DNA of 64,000 nucleotides from Desulfobacteraceae bacterium. Its GTDB lineage: Bacteria > Desulfobacterota > Desulfobacteria > Desulfobacterales > Desulfobacteraceae. The notes under the pieces were generated by a model. That model was not told the DNA's origin and did not search any database. It was given only the letters and a program-made list of their open reading frames with translations. The position numbers were made by a program, and so were the translations under genes. The stretch lies in NCBI GenBank assembly GCA_024225635.1, contig JAAEMK010000497.1, positions 62,001 to 126,000 of the forward strand, written 5' to 3'. The first letter of the stretch is position 1. Each line of letters opens with the position of its first letter. This document shows positions 1 to 7,949 of this stretch, in pieces.

Positions 1-112
1 TAAGGGTATCATGGATTTTTGCTTTTGAATTTATACCTGTCGGACCAGTTAAAATAAGAAACCGGGGGCCGGGTTCTTTAAGTTATGGACGGTTTGCGGG
101 GGGCAAGTCAAT

Positions 113-143
113 AAAAAAAAAGCTGCCCCCGGATGGGGGCAGC
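113..143 (-). terminator. intrinsic terminator of the fadN-fadA operon
   Basis: Read on the minus strand, a 9-bp perfect stem GCTGCCCCC/GGGGGCAGC with a 4-base loop is followed directly by nine T residues. It lies about 37 bases downstream of the thiolase stop codon and fits a Rho-independent terminator for the operon. The remaining bases 1-112 show nothing recognisable. Confidence 0.85.
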
Positions 144-179
144 CGTATTACGTCACGTTAACTTGGGGTTGATCAGGGG

Positions 180-1358
180 TTAGAGTCTCTCAAAGATGCC
201 TGCGGCACCCATGCCGCCGCCGATGCACATGGAGACAATGCCGTAGCGGCCCTTGACTTCCTGGAGGTTGGCGATACATGTGGCGGTGAGTTTCGCGCCG
301 GTGCATCCCAGGGGATGGCCCAGGGCGATGGCGCCGCCGTGGATGTTGATTTTGTCCATGTACTTCTCGATGCCCAGCTCCCGGATGCTGTAGATGGCCT
401 GGGAGGCAAAGGCTTCGTTGATCTCGAAGATATCGATGTCGTCCACGGTCAGGTTGGCCTGCTCCAGCACCTTGGGGATGGCGTATCGGGGACCCACGCC
501 CATCTCGTCCGAGCGGCATCCCACGGTGGCGTAGGAGACCAGGCGCGCAATGGGTTTGAGACCCAGCTCTTCGCATTTCTCCTTGGAGGCGATGATGGTG
601 GCGGCGGCGCCGTCCGTGGTCTGGGAGGAGTTACCGGCGGTGACGCTGCCGTTGACGGCAAACACCGTGCGCAGCTTGCCCAGGCTCTCGGGGGTGGACT
701 GACGGATACCGTCGTCGGCATCCACCAGGAACATCTCTTTCTTATAGGTGCCGTCCGCCTGCTCCACATATTTGTAGGCCGGGGTGGGAATGAGCTCGGT
801 GAAGAGGCCCTTGTCCCTGGCGGCTGCAGCCTTGTCCTGGGATTTGGCGGCAAACTCGTCCTGGTCCTGCCGGGAGATGTTGTAGCGGTTGGCAACGTTT
901 TCCGCAGTGATGCCCATGGAGATGTACTTGTCCGGGTTGGTCTTGGAAAATTCGGGATGGGGACGGGGCGTGTTGCCGCCCATGGGAACAAAGGTCATGG
1001 ACTCGACACCGGCGCCGATCACAACTTCCGACCATCCCATCTGGACCCTGGCAGTGGCAAGGGCGATGGACTCAAGGCCGGATGAGCAGAAACGGTTGAC
1101 CGTGGCGCCGGAGGTCTTGTCGGGAAAGCCTGCCATCTGGGCGCCGATCCGGCCGATGTTGAGGCCCTGCTCTCCCTCGGGAAAGGAGCATCCGCACATG
1201 ACGTCCTCGATATCGTCCGGGGTAAGACCCTCGGTACGTTCCACCGCCGTCTTCAGGATGAATGAAATGAGCTCCTCAGGACGGGTCTCTTTGAAATGAC
1301 CCCTCCTCTGCTTGCAGCCCGGGGTTCTGATTGACTGTACTATATATGCATCTCTCAT
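180..1358 (-). CDS. fadA: acetyl-CoA acyltransferase (thiolase, FadA-type)
   Basis: This 392-aa thiolase should cleave 3-ketoacyl-CoA with CoA to give acetyl-CoA and a shortened acyl-CoA, the last step of beta-oxidation in the cytoplasm. The three catalytic landmarks are present at the usual positions: nucleophilic Cys91 (VNRFCSSGLE), His348 in GHPLG and Cys378 in CIGGGMG, plus the NEAFA motif. Length is standard for the family. The ATG is preceded by AAGGAGG. It lies 14 bp downstream of the FadN-type gene and is almost certainly co-transcribed with it. An acetoacetyl-CoA thiolase role is the main alternative, but the operon partner favours fatty-acid degradation (or its reverse). Confidence 0.93.
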   Translation of the reverse strand: MRDAYIVQSIRTPGCKQRRGHFKETRPEELISFILKTAVERTEGLTPDDIEDVMCGCSFPEGEQGLNIGRIGAQMAGFPDKTSGATVNRFCSSGLESIALATARVQMGWSEVVIGAGVESMTFVPMGGNTPRPHPEFSKTNPDKYISMGITAENVANRYNISRQDQDEFAAKSQDKAAAARDKGLFTELIPTPAYKYVEQADGTYKKEMFLVDADDGIRQSTPESLGKLRTVFAVNGSVTAGNSSQTTDGAAATIIASKEKCEELGLKPIARLVSYATVGCRSDEMGVGPRYAIPKVLEQANLTVDDIDIFEINEAFASQAIYSIRELGIEKYMDKINIHGGAIALGHPLGCTGAKLTATCIANLQEVKGRYGIVSMCIGGGMGAAGIFERL

Positions 1359-1372
1359 TTGTAATCCTCCTT

Positions 1373-3781
1373 CTAGTTTCTGAGCGGTTTACCGGTTTTC
1401 AGCATGTGATCGATCCTTGCCATGGTCTTATCTTCCCTGGCAAAGTCGCAAAAGGCCTCTCGTTCGAGTTTGAGGATCGCATCCTCGGTAACAAGGGTGT
1501 TCTTGTTGACATCACCGCCGCTCATAACATAGGCGATACGTTTGGCAAGGAATGCATCATAATCGCTCATGAAGTTACCTTCGAGCATGTTGTAGATCTC
1601 TGCGTTGACCATGCCCCAGCCCGCGTTGCCAATGACCCTGAGACGCTCTTTCTTCGGGGGTGCATAGGCATCGTCAACCATCTTCAGGACCTCTTTCTTG
1701 GCCTCGCCGATGAGGTTGTCGCGGTTGAAGACGATCCGGTCCGCAATACCAAGATAGCCGTTGCCCTTTGCCTGGGCAGCCGACATGGAAACCTTGGCCA
1801 TGGCGACGTTCATGAAGGCGGGAATGAAGAATTTGGCAAGGTCGTTATCCTTGGCTGTTCCCGCGGGAAGGGCGTTGATGAATTTCTTCCAGATGTTCAT
1901 GCATCCGCCGCCGGCGGGCAGAAGGCCCACGCCGATTTCAACCAGGCCCATGTAAAGCTCTGAATGGGCGACGATCCTGTCGGCACCCAGGCAGGTCTCG
2001 CATCCGCCGCCCAGTACCATGCCGTAGGGAGCTGCAACCACGGGGAAGGGAGCGTATTTGGTTCTCTGGATACCGTCCTGGGCCTTTTTGAGGAAGGCGT
2101 CGATCTCGGTGTATTTCTTGTCGTGGCAGAGCTTGGAAACAAAGGCAAGGTCCGCGCCCGCGGAAAATGCGCCCGGCATGCCGCCTGCCTCGTTGCCGAT
2201 CACCATGCCCACACCGTTGGCATCTACGTAGTTAAGGGCTTCGTCAATGGAGTCGACGATCTCACCGTTGATGGCGTTCATCTTGGTGTGGAACTCAACG
2301 CAGAACACGCCGTCGCCGATGTCGATGAGGCTTGCGGAGGCATTCTCGAATACGGTCTTGTCGTTGCCCTTGGCGGCTGCCAGGGAAACCATGGTCTCGC
2401 TCACGGGGATCGGCTTGTAGGCGGCCGATGCAAAGTCGTAGAAGTATTTGACGCCGTTCTCAAGCTTGTAGAAGCACTTGTTGCCGGCATTGAGCATGGC
2501 CATGACATTCTCGGGCACGTCCAGGCCTTCGGTTTTCATCCGCTCAACGGCCGCTTCCACGCCATAGGTGTCCCATACCTCAAAGGGGCCCATCTCAAAG
2601 TTGTATCCCCATTTCATGGAGTTGTCGATCTCGATGATGGTGTCGGAGATCTCCGGAATCCGGTTGGCGGCATACTGGAAGCTGTTGGCGGCCATCTTCC
2701 AGGCAAACTTGGCGCCCTTGTCCTCTCCATTGAGAACGCAGAGGACTTTTTCAGAAAGCGTTTCTTTTTTCTTGGCCTCGTCCAGGCATGGGAAGGAGGG
2801 ACGGGTGAACTCTTCATATTCCAGGGTGGCCGGGTTGATAACCTTTCTGATCTTTTTCCACTCGGGGGTCAGGTCGGTCTTGTAGAAACCGGCACGGGTC
2901 TTGTTGCCCAAAAGGTTCTTCTCGATCATGGTCTTGACAAACTCGGGAACCACAAAGGCGTCCCGCTGCTCGTCATCGGCGCAAAGGTCGTAGGAGTTCT
3001 GGCAGACATGGGACATGGTGTCAAGGCCGACAAGGTCGGTTGTCTTGAAGATGGCTGTCTTGGGACGGCCCAGGGCCGGGCCGAAGATGGCGTCCACCTC
3101 GGGTACGGTGAGACCCTCTTCCAGCATGGCCTGCATCACCTTGCCGATGCCCTGTACGCCTATCCGGTTACCCACGAAGTTGGGGGTATCCTTGGCCCAG
3201 ACAATGCCCTTGCCAAGATGTTTCTCACCGTACTTGGCGATGAACTCCAGGACTTCAGGAAGGGTGTCGGCTCCCGGGATCAGCTCCAGGAGGTGCATAT
3301 AACGAACAGGATTGAAAAAATGGGTGCCCATGAAGTGCTTTTTGAAATCATCGGAAAGTCCTTCGGACATATCCTTTAAGGGAATACCCGAAGTGTTGGA
3401 GCTGATGATGGAATTGGGTTTTCTGATGCCTTCGATCCGCTTGAACAGATCCTGCTTGATCTTGAGGTTTTCCACAACCACCTCAACGATCCAATCGCAC
3501 TCTGCGAGCTTGTCAAAGTCGTCTTCCAGGTTGCCCGTGCTGATGAGGGCGGCATCCTTCTTGGTCATAAAAAGGGACGGTGCCGATGCCAGGGCGGCAT
3601 CCATACCGGCTTTTACGATGCGGTTTCTTGATGCGGGATCGTTTTTCTCTTCATCCTTCAGATCAAACGGAACAATGTCTAAAAGCAGTACATCTACTCC
3701 AGCACCGGCGAGGAGAGCAGCTATTCCGCCGCCCATGATTCCAGACCCGATTACTGCAGCCTTTCTGATCTTTCTACTCAT
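1373..3781 (-). CDS. fadN: 3-hydroxyacyl-CoA dehydrogenase / enoyl-CoA hydratase fusion (FadN-type)
   Basis: An 802-aa bifunctional beta-oxidation enzyme with the dehydrogenase first and the crotonase domain last. This is the order of Bacillus FadN and the reverse of E. coli FadB. The NAD-binding motif GSGIMGGG is at residues 12-19, catalytic His154 lies in GTHFFNPV, and the 3-hydroxyacyl-CoA dehydrogenase C-terminal domains follow to about residue 430. The C-terminal third is crotonase-like, with the glycine-rich oxyanion segment GMVLGGGCETCLGAD and VEIGVGLLPAGGG. The ATG has a strong AGGAGGGAG ribosome site. It should hydrate enoyl-CoA and oxidise the 3-hydroxyacyl-CoA for the downstream thiolase. 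Two FadR-like palindromes lie upstream. Confidence 0.92.
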   Translation of the reverse strand: MSRKIRKAAVIGSGIMGGGIAALLAGAGVDVLLLDIVPFDLKDEEKNDPASRNRIVKAGMDAALASAPSLFMTKKDAALISTGNLEDDFDKLAECDWIVEVVVENLKIKQDLFKRIEGIRKPNSIISSNTSGIPLKDMSEGLSDDFKKHFMGTHFFNPVRYMHLLELIPGADTLPEVLEFIAKYGEKHLGKGIVWAKDTPNFVGNRIGVQGIGKVMQAMLEEGLTVPEVDAIFGPALGRPKTAIFKTTDLVGLDTMSHVCQNSYDLCADDEQRDAFVVPEFVKTMIEKNLLGNKTRAGFYKTDLTPEWKKIRKVINPATLEYEEFTRPSFPCLDEAKKKETLSEKVLCVLNGEDKGAKFAWKMAANSFQYAANRIPEISDTIIEIDNSMKWGYNFEMGPFEVWDTYGVEAAVERMKTEGLDVPENVMAMLNAGNKCFYKLENGVKYFYDFASAAYKPIPVSETMVSLAAAKGNDKTVFENASASLIDIGDGVFCVEFHTKMNAINGEIVDSIDEALNYVDANGVGMVIGNEAGGMPGAFSAGADLAFVSKLCHDKKYTEIDAFLKKAQDGIQRTKYAPFPVVAAPYGMVLGGGCETCLGADRIVAHSELYMGLVEIGVGLLPAGGGCMNIWKKFINALPAGTAKDNDLAKFFIPAFMNVAMAKVSMSAAQAKGNGYLGIADRIVFNRDNLIGEAKKEVLKMVDDAYAPPKKERLRVIGNAGWGMVNAEIYNMLEGNFMSDYDAFLAKRIAYVMSGGDVNKNTLVTEDAILKLEREAFCDFAREDKTMARIDHMLKTGKPLRN

Positions 3782-3822
3782 GACTCCCTCCTGTATGTAA
3801 TTTTAAATACATGTAACCATCT

Positions 3823-3838
3823 ATGAATGAGTATTCAT
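3823..3838. promoter_or_regulatory. FadR-like palindromic operator, box 1
   Basis: Perfect inverted repeat ATGAAT-N4-ATTCAT, 42 bp upstream of the fadN start. Extended, it matches about 15 of 18 positions of the Bacillus subtilis FadR (TetR family) box TGAATGANTANTCATTCA as I recall it. An identical half-site pair lies at 4006-4021. Operator function is inferred from the sequence and its position before beta-oxidation genes. Confidence 0.7.
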
Positions 3839-4005
3839 TTTTGCTTAGCAGAGTTGTTCATGGAATGTCAAGGAAATTCATCAATTATCTTCTTTGGGTA
3901 CCGTCGCTTTTTTGTCTTTCAATTTCAGAAAGTTAGGGTTGATGTTATTAGACCCGCCTCCGGGGGAATAAAAAAAACTCCCTTGGTGCCCAACAGGGAA
4001 AAGAT

Positions 4006-4021
4006 ATGAATGACAATTCAT
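4006..4021. promoter_or_regulatory. FadR-like palindromic operator, box 2
   Basis: Second perfect copy of ATGAAT-N4-ATTCAT, 183 bp from box 1 and about 100 bp upstream of the plus-strand gene at 4122. The 340-bp divergent region 3782-4121 holds these two boxes and no supportable gene. The pair could allow looping or control of both directions by one TetR-family acyl-CoA sensor. The regulator is not identified in the window. Confidence 0.65.
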
Positions 4022-4121
4022 GCCCCTTGTTTGCCTGTATCACCTTGCCTTTCCCCATGGGTTTTGATATGGAATTTGAATTTGTTTTATTTTAACGTGA
4101 TTACCGGTTGAGGAGAATTTA

Positions 4122-5162
4122 ATGGAGCTCGAGAATTTTCAAGCACGATCCTGCCCGACCCTGAATATTGACTCAGTGGCGCGATTTATCGTCTCTCTCC
4201 AGAGGAAAAGCGGTGAGATTCCCTGGCATGAGGGAGGAAAAACCGATCCCTGGGATCTCGTGGAATCGGCCATGGGACTGAATATTGCCGGCTTTTACCG
4301 GGAATCGGACCTGGCCTTTCAATGGATGCTCAGTAACCAGAATTCCGACGGGTCCTGGTATTCCGCCTATGTGGAGGGCATTCCCCAGGACAGGACATGC
4401 GAGACCAACATGAGCTCCTACATCGCCACCGGTGTGTTCCACCACTGGCTGATCCGGCGGGAGATGGATTTTATAGAAACCATGTGGCCGGGGGTGGAAA
4501 AGGGGCTCGATTTTGCCGTTTCCCTCCAGACCGAGCGGGGGGAGATCTACTGGGCAAAGAGTCCAGAGGGAGAGGTGGACCCCATGGCGCTGTTGACCGG
4601 CGCAAGCTCCATCTACATGAGCCTGAAGTGCGGCCTGAGCCTTGCCCAACTTTTGGGAAAGGAGATGCCCCATTGGGAGCGGGCCTTTGAAAAGCTTGGC
4701 AGCAGCATCCGGGACAACATCCATATCTACAACATCAGCAAGTCCCGGTTCTCCATGTACTGGTTCTACCCCGTCCTCTCCGGTGTTCTCACGGGAGATG
4801 CGGCTAGAAAACGGATCGAGCGGTACTGGAAAAAATATGTGATCGAGGACCAGGGGGTCCGCTGTGTCTCCGACCGGCCCTGGGTCACCATGGCCGAAAC
4901 CTCGGAGCTGGTCCTGGCCATTGCCGGCATGGGCAAGCCGGGGCTCGCCAGGATCATCTTCTCCTGGATACAGGACCGGGTGTATGAGGATGACACCTTC
5001 TGGTGCGGCTACACCTTTCCCGATATGACCGTCTGGCCGGAGGAGAAGATCTCCTGGACCAATGCCGTGGCGCTCATGGCGGCCGATGCCCTCTATTCCA
5101 TCACCCCCGGTTCCCGGCTTTTCAGCCATGACGCCTGGGACGGGTTCAGGTTCAAGGGGTAG
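4122..5162 (+). CDS. prenyltransferase/squalene-cyclase-like toroid protein
   Basis: 346 aa, no signal peptide. The sequence has QW-like elements (SLQRKSGEIPW near residue 27, NQNSDGSWY near 73, SLQTERGEIYW near 135) typical of alpha/alpha toroid folds shared by terpene cyclases, protein prenyltransferase beta subunits and some glycosidases. No DXDD cyclase motif or zinc-binding set was seen, so catalytic activity cannot be assigned. The ATG has GAGGAG six bases upstream. The gene is followed after 3 bp by an acyltransferase, suggesting a two-gene operon perhaps modifying a lipid or glycan, which is inference only. Confidence 0.75.
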   Translation: MELENFQARSCPTLNIDSVARFIVSLQRKSGEIPWHEGGKTDPWDLVESAMGLNIAGFYRESDLAFQWMLSNQNSDGSWYSAYVEGIPQDRTCETNMSSYIATGVFHHWLIRREMDFIETMWPGVEKGLDFAVSLQTERGEIYWAKSPEGEVDPMALLTGASSIYMSLKCGLSLAQLLGKEMPHWERAFEKLGSSIRDNIHIYNISKSRFSMYWFYPVLSGVLTGDAARKRIERYWKKYVIEDQGVRCVSDRPWVTMAETSELVLAIAGMGKPGLARIIFSWIQDRVYEDDTFWCGYTFPDMTVWPEEKISWTNAVALMAADALYSITPGSRLFSHDAWDGFRFKG

Positions 5163-5165
5163 GCC

Positions 5166-5888
5166 GTGCGAAAAGATCACCGTCCCTATCTCATCAAGAA
5201 AGCGTGGTTCGGCCTCCAGGGCTTTTACCTCCGCCATTTTTTCGAACCCCAGCTGGAGAGCCTGGGGGGCAATCCCTATGTGGTAAAACCCTGGCACATC
5301 GAGGTGTTTGGCGCGCCCGTCAAGATCGGCGCCCATGTCACCCTCCTGGGCGCGTCGGACAAAAAAACACGGCTCACGGTCTGGACCGACAAGCGTGATG
5401 TCACGGGCATCGAGATCGGCGACCATGTGCTGATCTCCCCGGGGGTCAGGATCAGCGCGGCCCAGGAGATCATCATCTCCGACAACTGCATGATCGCCTC
5501 CAACGCCTATATCACCGATTCCGACTGGCACGGCATCTATGACCGCAGCCTGCCCCCGGCCACGGCCGGTCCGGTTTACCTTGCACCCAACGTCTGGATC
5601 GGGGACTCCGCCATCGTGTGCAAGGGGGTCACCATTGGTGAAAACAGCATCGTGGGGGCCGGGGCCGTGGTCTCCTCCGACATCCCCCCAAATGTCATTG
5701 CTGTCGGCAATCCGGCACGGGTGGTCAAGGAGCTGGACCCCAACCGCACCATCACCACCCGCAAGGACAGGTTCTCGGATGTGGACCGGATCTCCATGCT
5801 CCTGGATAACCAGGACCGGGAGATGCTCCGGGAAAACACCTTTTTCGGCTGGTTCCGTCACCTGCTCTTTCCCTCCAAAAACGGATAG
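5166..5888 (+). CDS. left-handed beta-helix (hexapeptide repeat) acyltransferase
   Basis: 240 aa with a GTG start 3 bp after the preceding stop. The middle and C-terminal parts carry hexapeptide repeats (IEIGDHVLISPGVRI, VWIGDSAIVCKGVTIGENS, IVGAGAVVSSDIP) and the closing AVGNPARVV motif typical of LacA/Maa/WbbJ-type O-acetyltransferases that use acetyl-CoA. A conserved histidine lies in TDSDWHG. The acceptor is unknown. Sugar or lipid O-acetylation is typical for the family. Its tight coupling to the toroid protein suggests a shared pathway. Confidence 0.85.
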   Translation: MRKDHRPYLIKKAWFGLQGFYLRHFFEPQLESLGGNPYVVKPWHIEVFGAPVKIGAHVTLLGASDKKTRLTVWTDKRDVTGIEIGDHVLISPGVRISAAQEIIISDNCMIASNAYITDSDWHGIYDRSLPPATAGPVYLAPNVWIGDSAIVCKGVTIGENSIVGAGAVVSSDIPPNVIAVGNPARVVKELDPNRTITTRKDRFSDVDRISMLLDNQDREMLRENTFFGWFRHLLFPSKNG

Positions 5889-5963
5889 GCCCCACAGGGT
5901 GTAATCCCGTGGATAAAATGCCCCGGCATTCAAGCCGGGGCGCCGTATATAATCGTTTCATTG

Positions 5964-5990
5964 AAATCCCCCGTTCGGGGGATTTTTTTT
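5964..5990 (+). terminator. intrinsic terminator after the acyltransferase gene
   Basis: Stem ATCCCCC/GGGGGAT with a GTTC loop followed by an eight-base T run. A second GC-rich inverted repeat (GCCCCGGC at 5920-5927 with GCCGGGGC at 5934-5941) lies just upstream without a T run and may assist. Confidence 0.85.
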
Positions 5991-6032
5991 GTCCTTGTTC
6001 CTGCTATGGTTTCTCCAAACACAAATAAGGTC

Positions 6033-6083
6033 TTGACAGGAATCAAACAGTGTTTAAAGTACGTTTTCAAACGCTATTTAAAC
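6033..6083 (+). promoter_or_regulatory. promoter and TetR-type operator palindrome of the efflux operon
   Basis: A TTGACA hexamer at 6033-6038 and TAAAGT at 6055-6060 (16-bp spacing) form a plausible sigma-70 promoter. Overlapping the -10 is a 32-bp imperfect palindrome with outer arms GTTTAAA (6052-6058) and TTTAAAC (6077-6083). This placement fits autorepression by the TetR protein encoded 32 bp downstream. Confidence 0.55.
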
Positions 6084-6114
6084 CGGCGGCAACGCCATAT
6101 CACAGGCAGGACCC

Positions 6115-6780
6115 ATGAAAGACACAAAAACACGGATTCTTGATGCTGCGGAACGGCTCATCATGGAGCTTGGGGCGGAAAAGGCCTCCCTTCGCAAGAT
6201 CACGGATGAGGCCGGCGTCAATATCGCGGCCATCAATTACCATTTCGGCTCAAAGAACAACATGATCTCGGCCCTCATGGAGCGGTTCCTTGCGCCCTTG
6301 TCAAAGGAGCTGCACCAGAGCCTGGACAGGGTTTATACCGGGGCTGAGAATGAGACACCGGAACTTGAGGCCGTGATCCGGGCCTATCTGGTTCCCCTGC
6401 TCGATTTTTCATTGAGATGTCCGGATCACCAGAATTTTTTCATACAGATGTACCGATACTACGATGACAGGGATGTGTTCATGCAGAGCATCCGGGGGCT
6501 TGTGGAGAAAGATCTGAAGTACTATGCAGGGGCGTTTCTTGCGGCCCTGCCCCAGTTACCCGAAAAAATCGTGCTGCTGCGGCTGGCGTTTTTCAGGAAC
6601 ACCTCCTGCGGCATCATGCAGGGAGACTGCATCATGGAGGAGAGCATGGCCGTGCTGGGACTTGACCTTGACCGGAAGGAGATGATCGGGGAGATGGTTA
6701 CCACGGTCGCCTCAGGGTTCAGGGCCGGTGTGAAAGACAAATCGTCAACTAAATTAGAAGAGGAAAAGCATGAAAGTTAA
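6115..6780 (+). CDS. TetR/AcrR family transcriptional regulator
   Basis: 221 aa. The N-terminal helix-turn-helix is clear (RILDAAERLIMELGAEKASLRKI, then ITDEAGVNIAAINYHFGSKNNMI), and the rest is a ligand-binding helical domain resembling the CerR/YbiH (DUF1956) group. It is the first gene of an efflux operon, overlapping the adaptor gene by 11 bp, and a palindrome sits over its putative promoter. It most likely represses the efflux genes until an inducer binds. It is not clearly the regulator of the fad boxes. Confidence 0.9.
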   Translation: MKDTKTRILDAAERLIMELGAEKASLRKITDEAGVNIAAINYHFGSKNNMISALMERFLAPLSKELHQSLDRVYTGAENETPELEAVIRAYLVPLLDFSLRCPDHQNFFIQMYRYYDDRDVFMQSIRGLVEKDLKYYAGAFLAALPQLPEKIVLLRLAFFRNTSCGIMQGDCIMEESMAVLGLDLDRKEMIGEMVTTVASGFRAGVKDKSSTKLEEEKHES

Positions 6781-7840
6781 GAACGCGATATTGGGACTGT
6801 TGATGGTGTTTGCGATGGTTGCCGCAGGACCCTTGAATGCATTGGCGAACGACGGCGGCCCGCCCCCCGCCAGGGTGGTGACGGCCCCTGTGATCGAACG
6901 AAATGTTGCGGAAAACACCAAGGTGGTGGGGACCCTCTTTTTTGACCGGGTGAGCAATCCCTCCACCGAGGTGAACGGGCTGGTCCGGTCGGTCCATGTC
7001 AAGGAGGGGGAGCTTGCGAAAAAAGGGACTGTGATGTTCCGCCTCAACACCGACTTCATCGATAACGAGATCGCATCGGTCCTGGCGAACATGGAGCAGG
7101 TCCGGGTGCGCCTGGTCAAGGCGGAAAAGGACCTGGCCCGGTATGAGACCCTGTTTCAACAGGAAGCGGCCAGTGAAAAGGAGTATGACGATATCGCCCT
7201 CTCACGGGAGGAGCTGATCAAGCAGACCGCCATCCTTGAGACCCAGCTTGCCCTGGCCCGGCTGAAAAAGCAGAAGAGCGTGATCCGGGCCCCCTTTGAC
7301 GGGGTGGTGCTTGAGAAAAAATCGGAAACAGGGGACTGGGTCGCCCCGGGGTCGGTGCTCTGCTCCCTGGGATCGGTCAACGATCTCTTTGTCAAGGTGC
7401 CCGTGTCCGAGGATCTCCTCTCCTTTGCGCGAAAAGGCGAGAAGGTGGCGGTCTCCATCGCTTCCCTCGACAAAGAGGTGACAGGCACCATTGCCGGGGT
7501 GATTCCCGTGGCCGATCCCCAGACCAAGAGCGTGTTTGTCAAGGTGCGGCTGCCGGCCATGGACAATCCCGTGCTGAACATGTCCGCCACCGTGGCCATG
7601 CCCGTGGGGGAAAAGCGGAACATGCTCCTGGTGCCCCGGGATGCCCTGGTCAGCTTTAACGGCCAGTACATGGTCTACGCGGTGGACGGGGGCAAGGCCG
7701 CTCCCATGCCGGTTTCCATCGTCTCCTATGTGGGCCAGTATGTCGCCATCGAGTCCCAGGGCTTCAAGGTGGACATGCCCCTGGTGGTGGACGGGAATGA
7801 CCGGTTGAGACCCGGCCAGGCCGTGACCGTCATAAACTGA
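6770..7840 (+). CDS. RND efflux periplasmic adaptor (membrane fusion protein)
   Basis: 356 aa with an N-terminal signal sequence (MKVKNAILGLLMVFAMVAAG, cleavage probably after ALA near residue 26). It shows the HlyD/AcrA layout: a first barrel/lipoyl half, a coiled hairpin about residues 95-165, the second lipoyl half (IRAPFDGVVLEKKSETGDWV) and a beta-barrel. It should bridge the inner-membrane pump to the outer-membrane channel in the periplasm. The start overlaps the TetR gene and has GAGGA before the ATG, so translation is probably coupled. Confidence 0.92.
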   Translation: MKVKNAILGLLMVFAMVAAGPLNALANDGGPPPARVVTAPVIERNVAENTKVVGTLFFDRVSNPSTEVNGLVRSVHVKEGELAKKGTVMFRLNTDFIDNEIASVLANMEQVRVRLVKAEKDLARYETLFQQEAASEKEYDDIALSREELIKQTAILETQLALARLKKQKSVIRAPFDGVVLEKKSETGDWVAPGSVLCSLGSVNDLFVKVPVSEDLLSFARKGEKVAVSIASLDKEVTGTIAGVIPVADPQTKSVFVKVRLPAMDNPVLNMSATVAMPVGEKRNMLLVPRDALVSFNGQYMVYAVDGGKAAPMPVSIVSYVGQYVAIESQGFKVDMPLVVDGNDRLRPGQAVTVIN

Positions 7841-7949
7841 TACCCATTATGGCTCCCCGCATATGGATTGGGGACTGTCGGCATCAATTCATATGCAAAA
7901 CATCAATACGAGAGCGCAGGCCCGGCTGCAACCGGGGAAATGATGAATT

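Noticed and set aside
1964-3379. 471-codon open frame antisense to fadN
   Set aside because: It lies wholly opposite a clear FadN-type gene, has no family resemblance and arises from GC-rich codon bias.
3827-4009. 60-codon open frame in the fad divergent region
   Set aside because: No ribosome site, and it spans both operator palindromes.
4173-5933. 586-codon minus-strand open frame
   Set aside because: It is antisense to the toroid and acyltransferase genes, rich in Gly/His/Asp shadow codons and has no recognisable domain.
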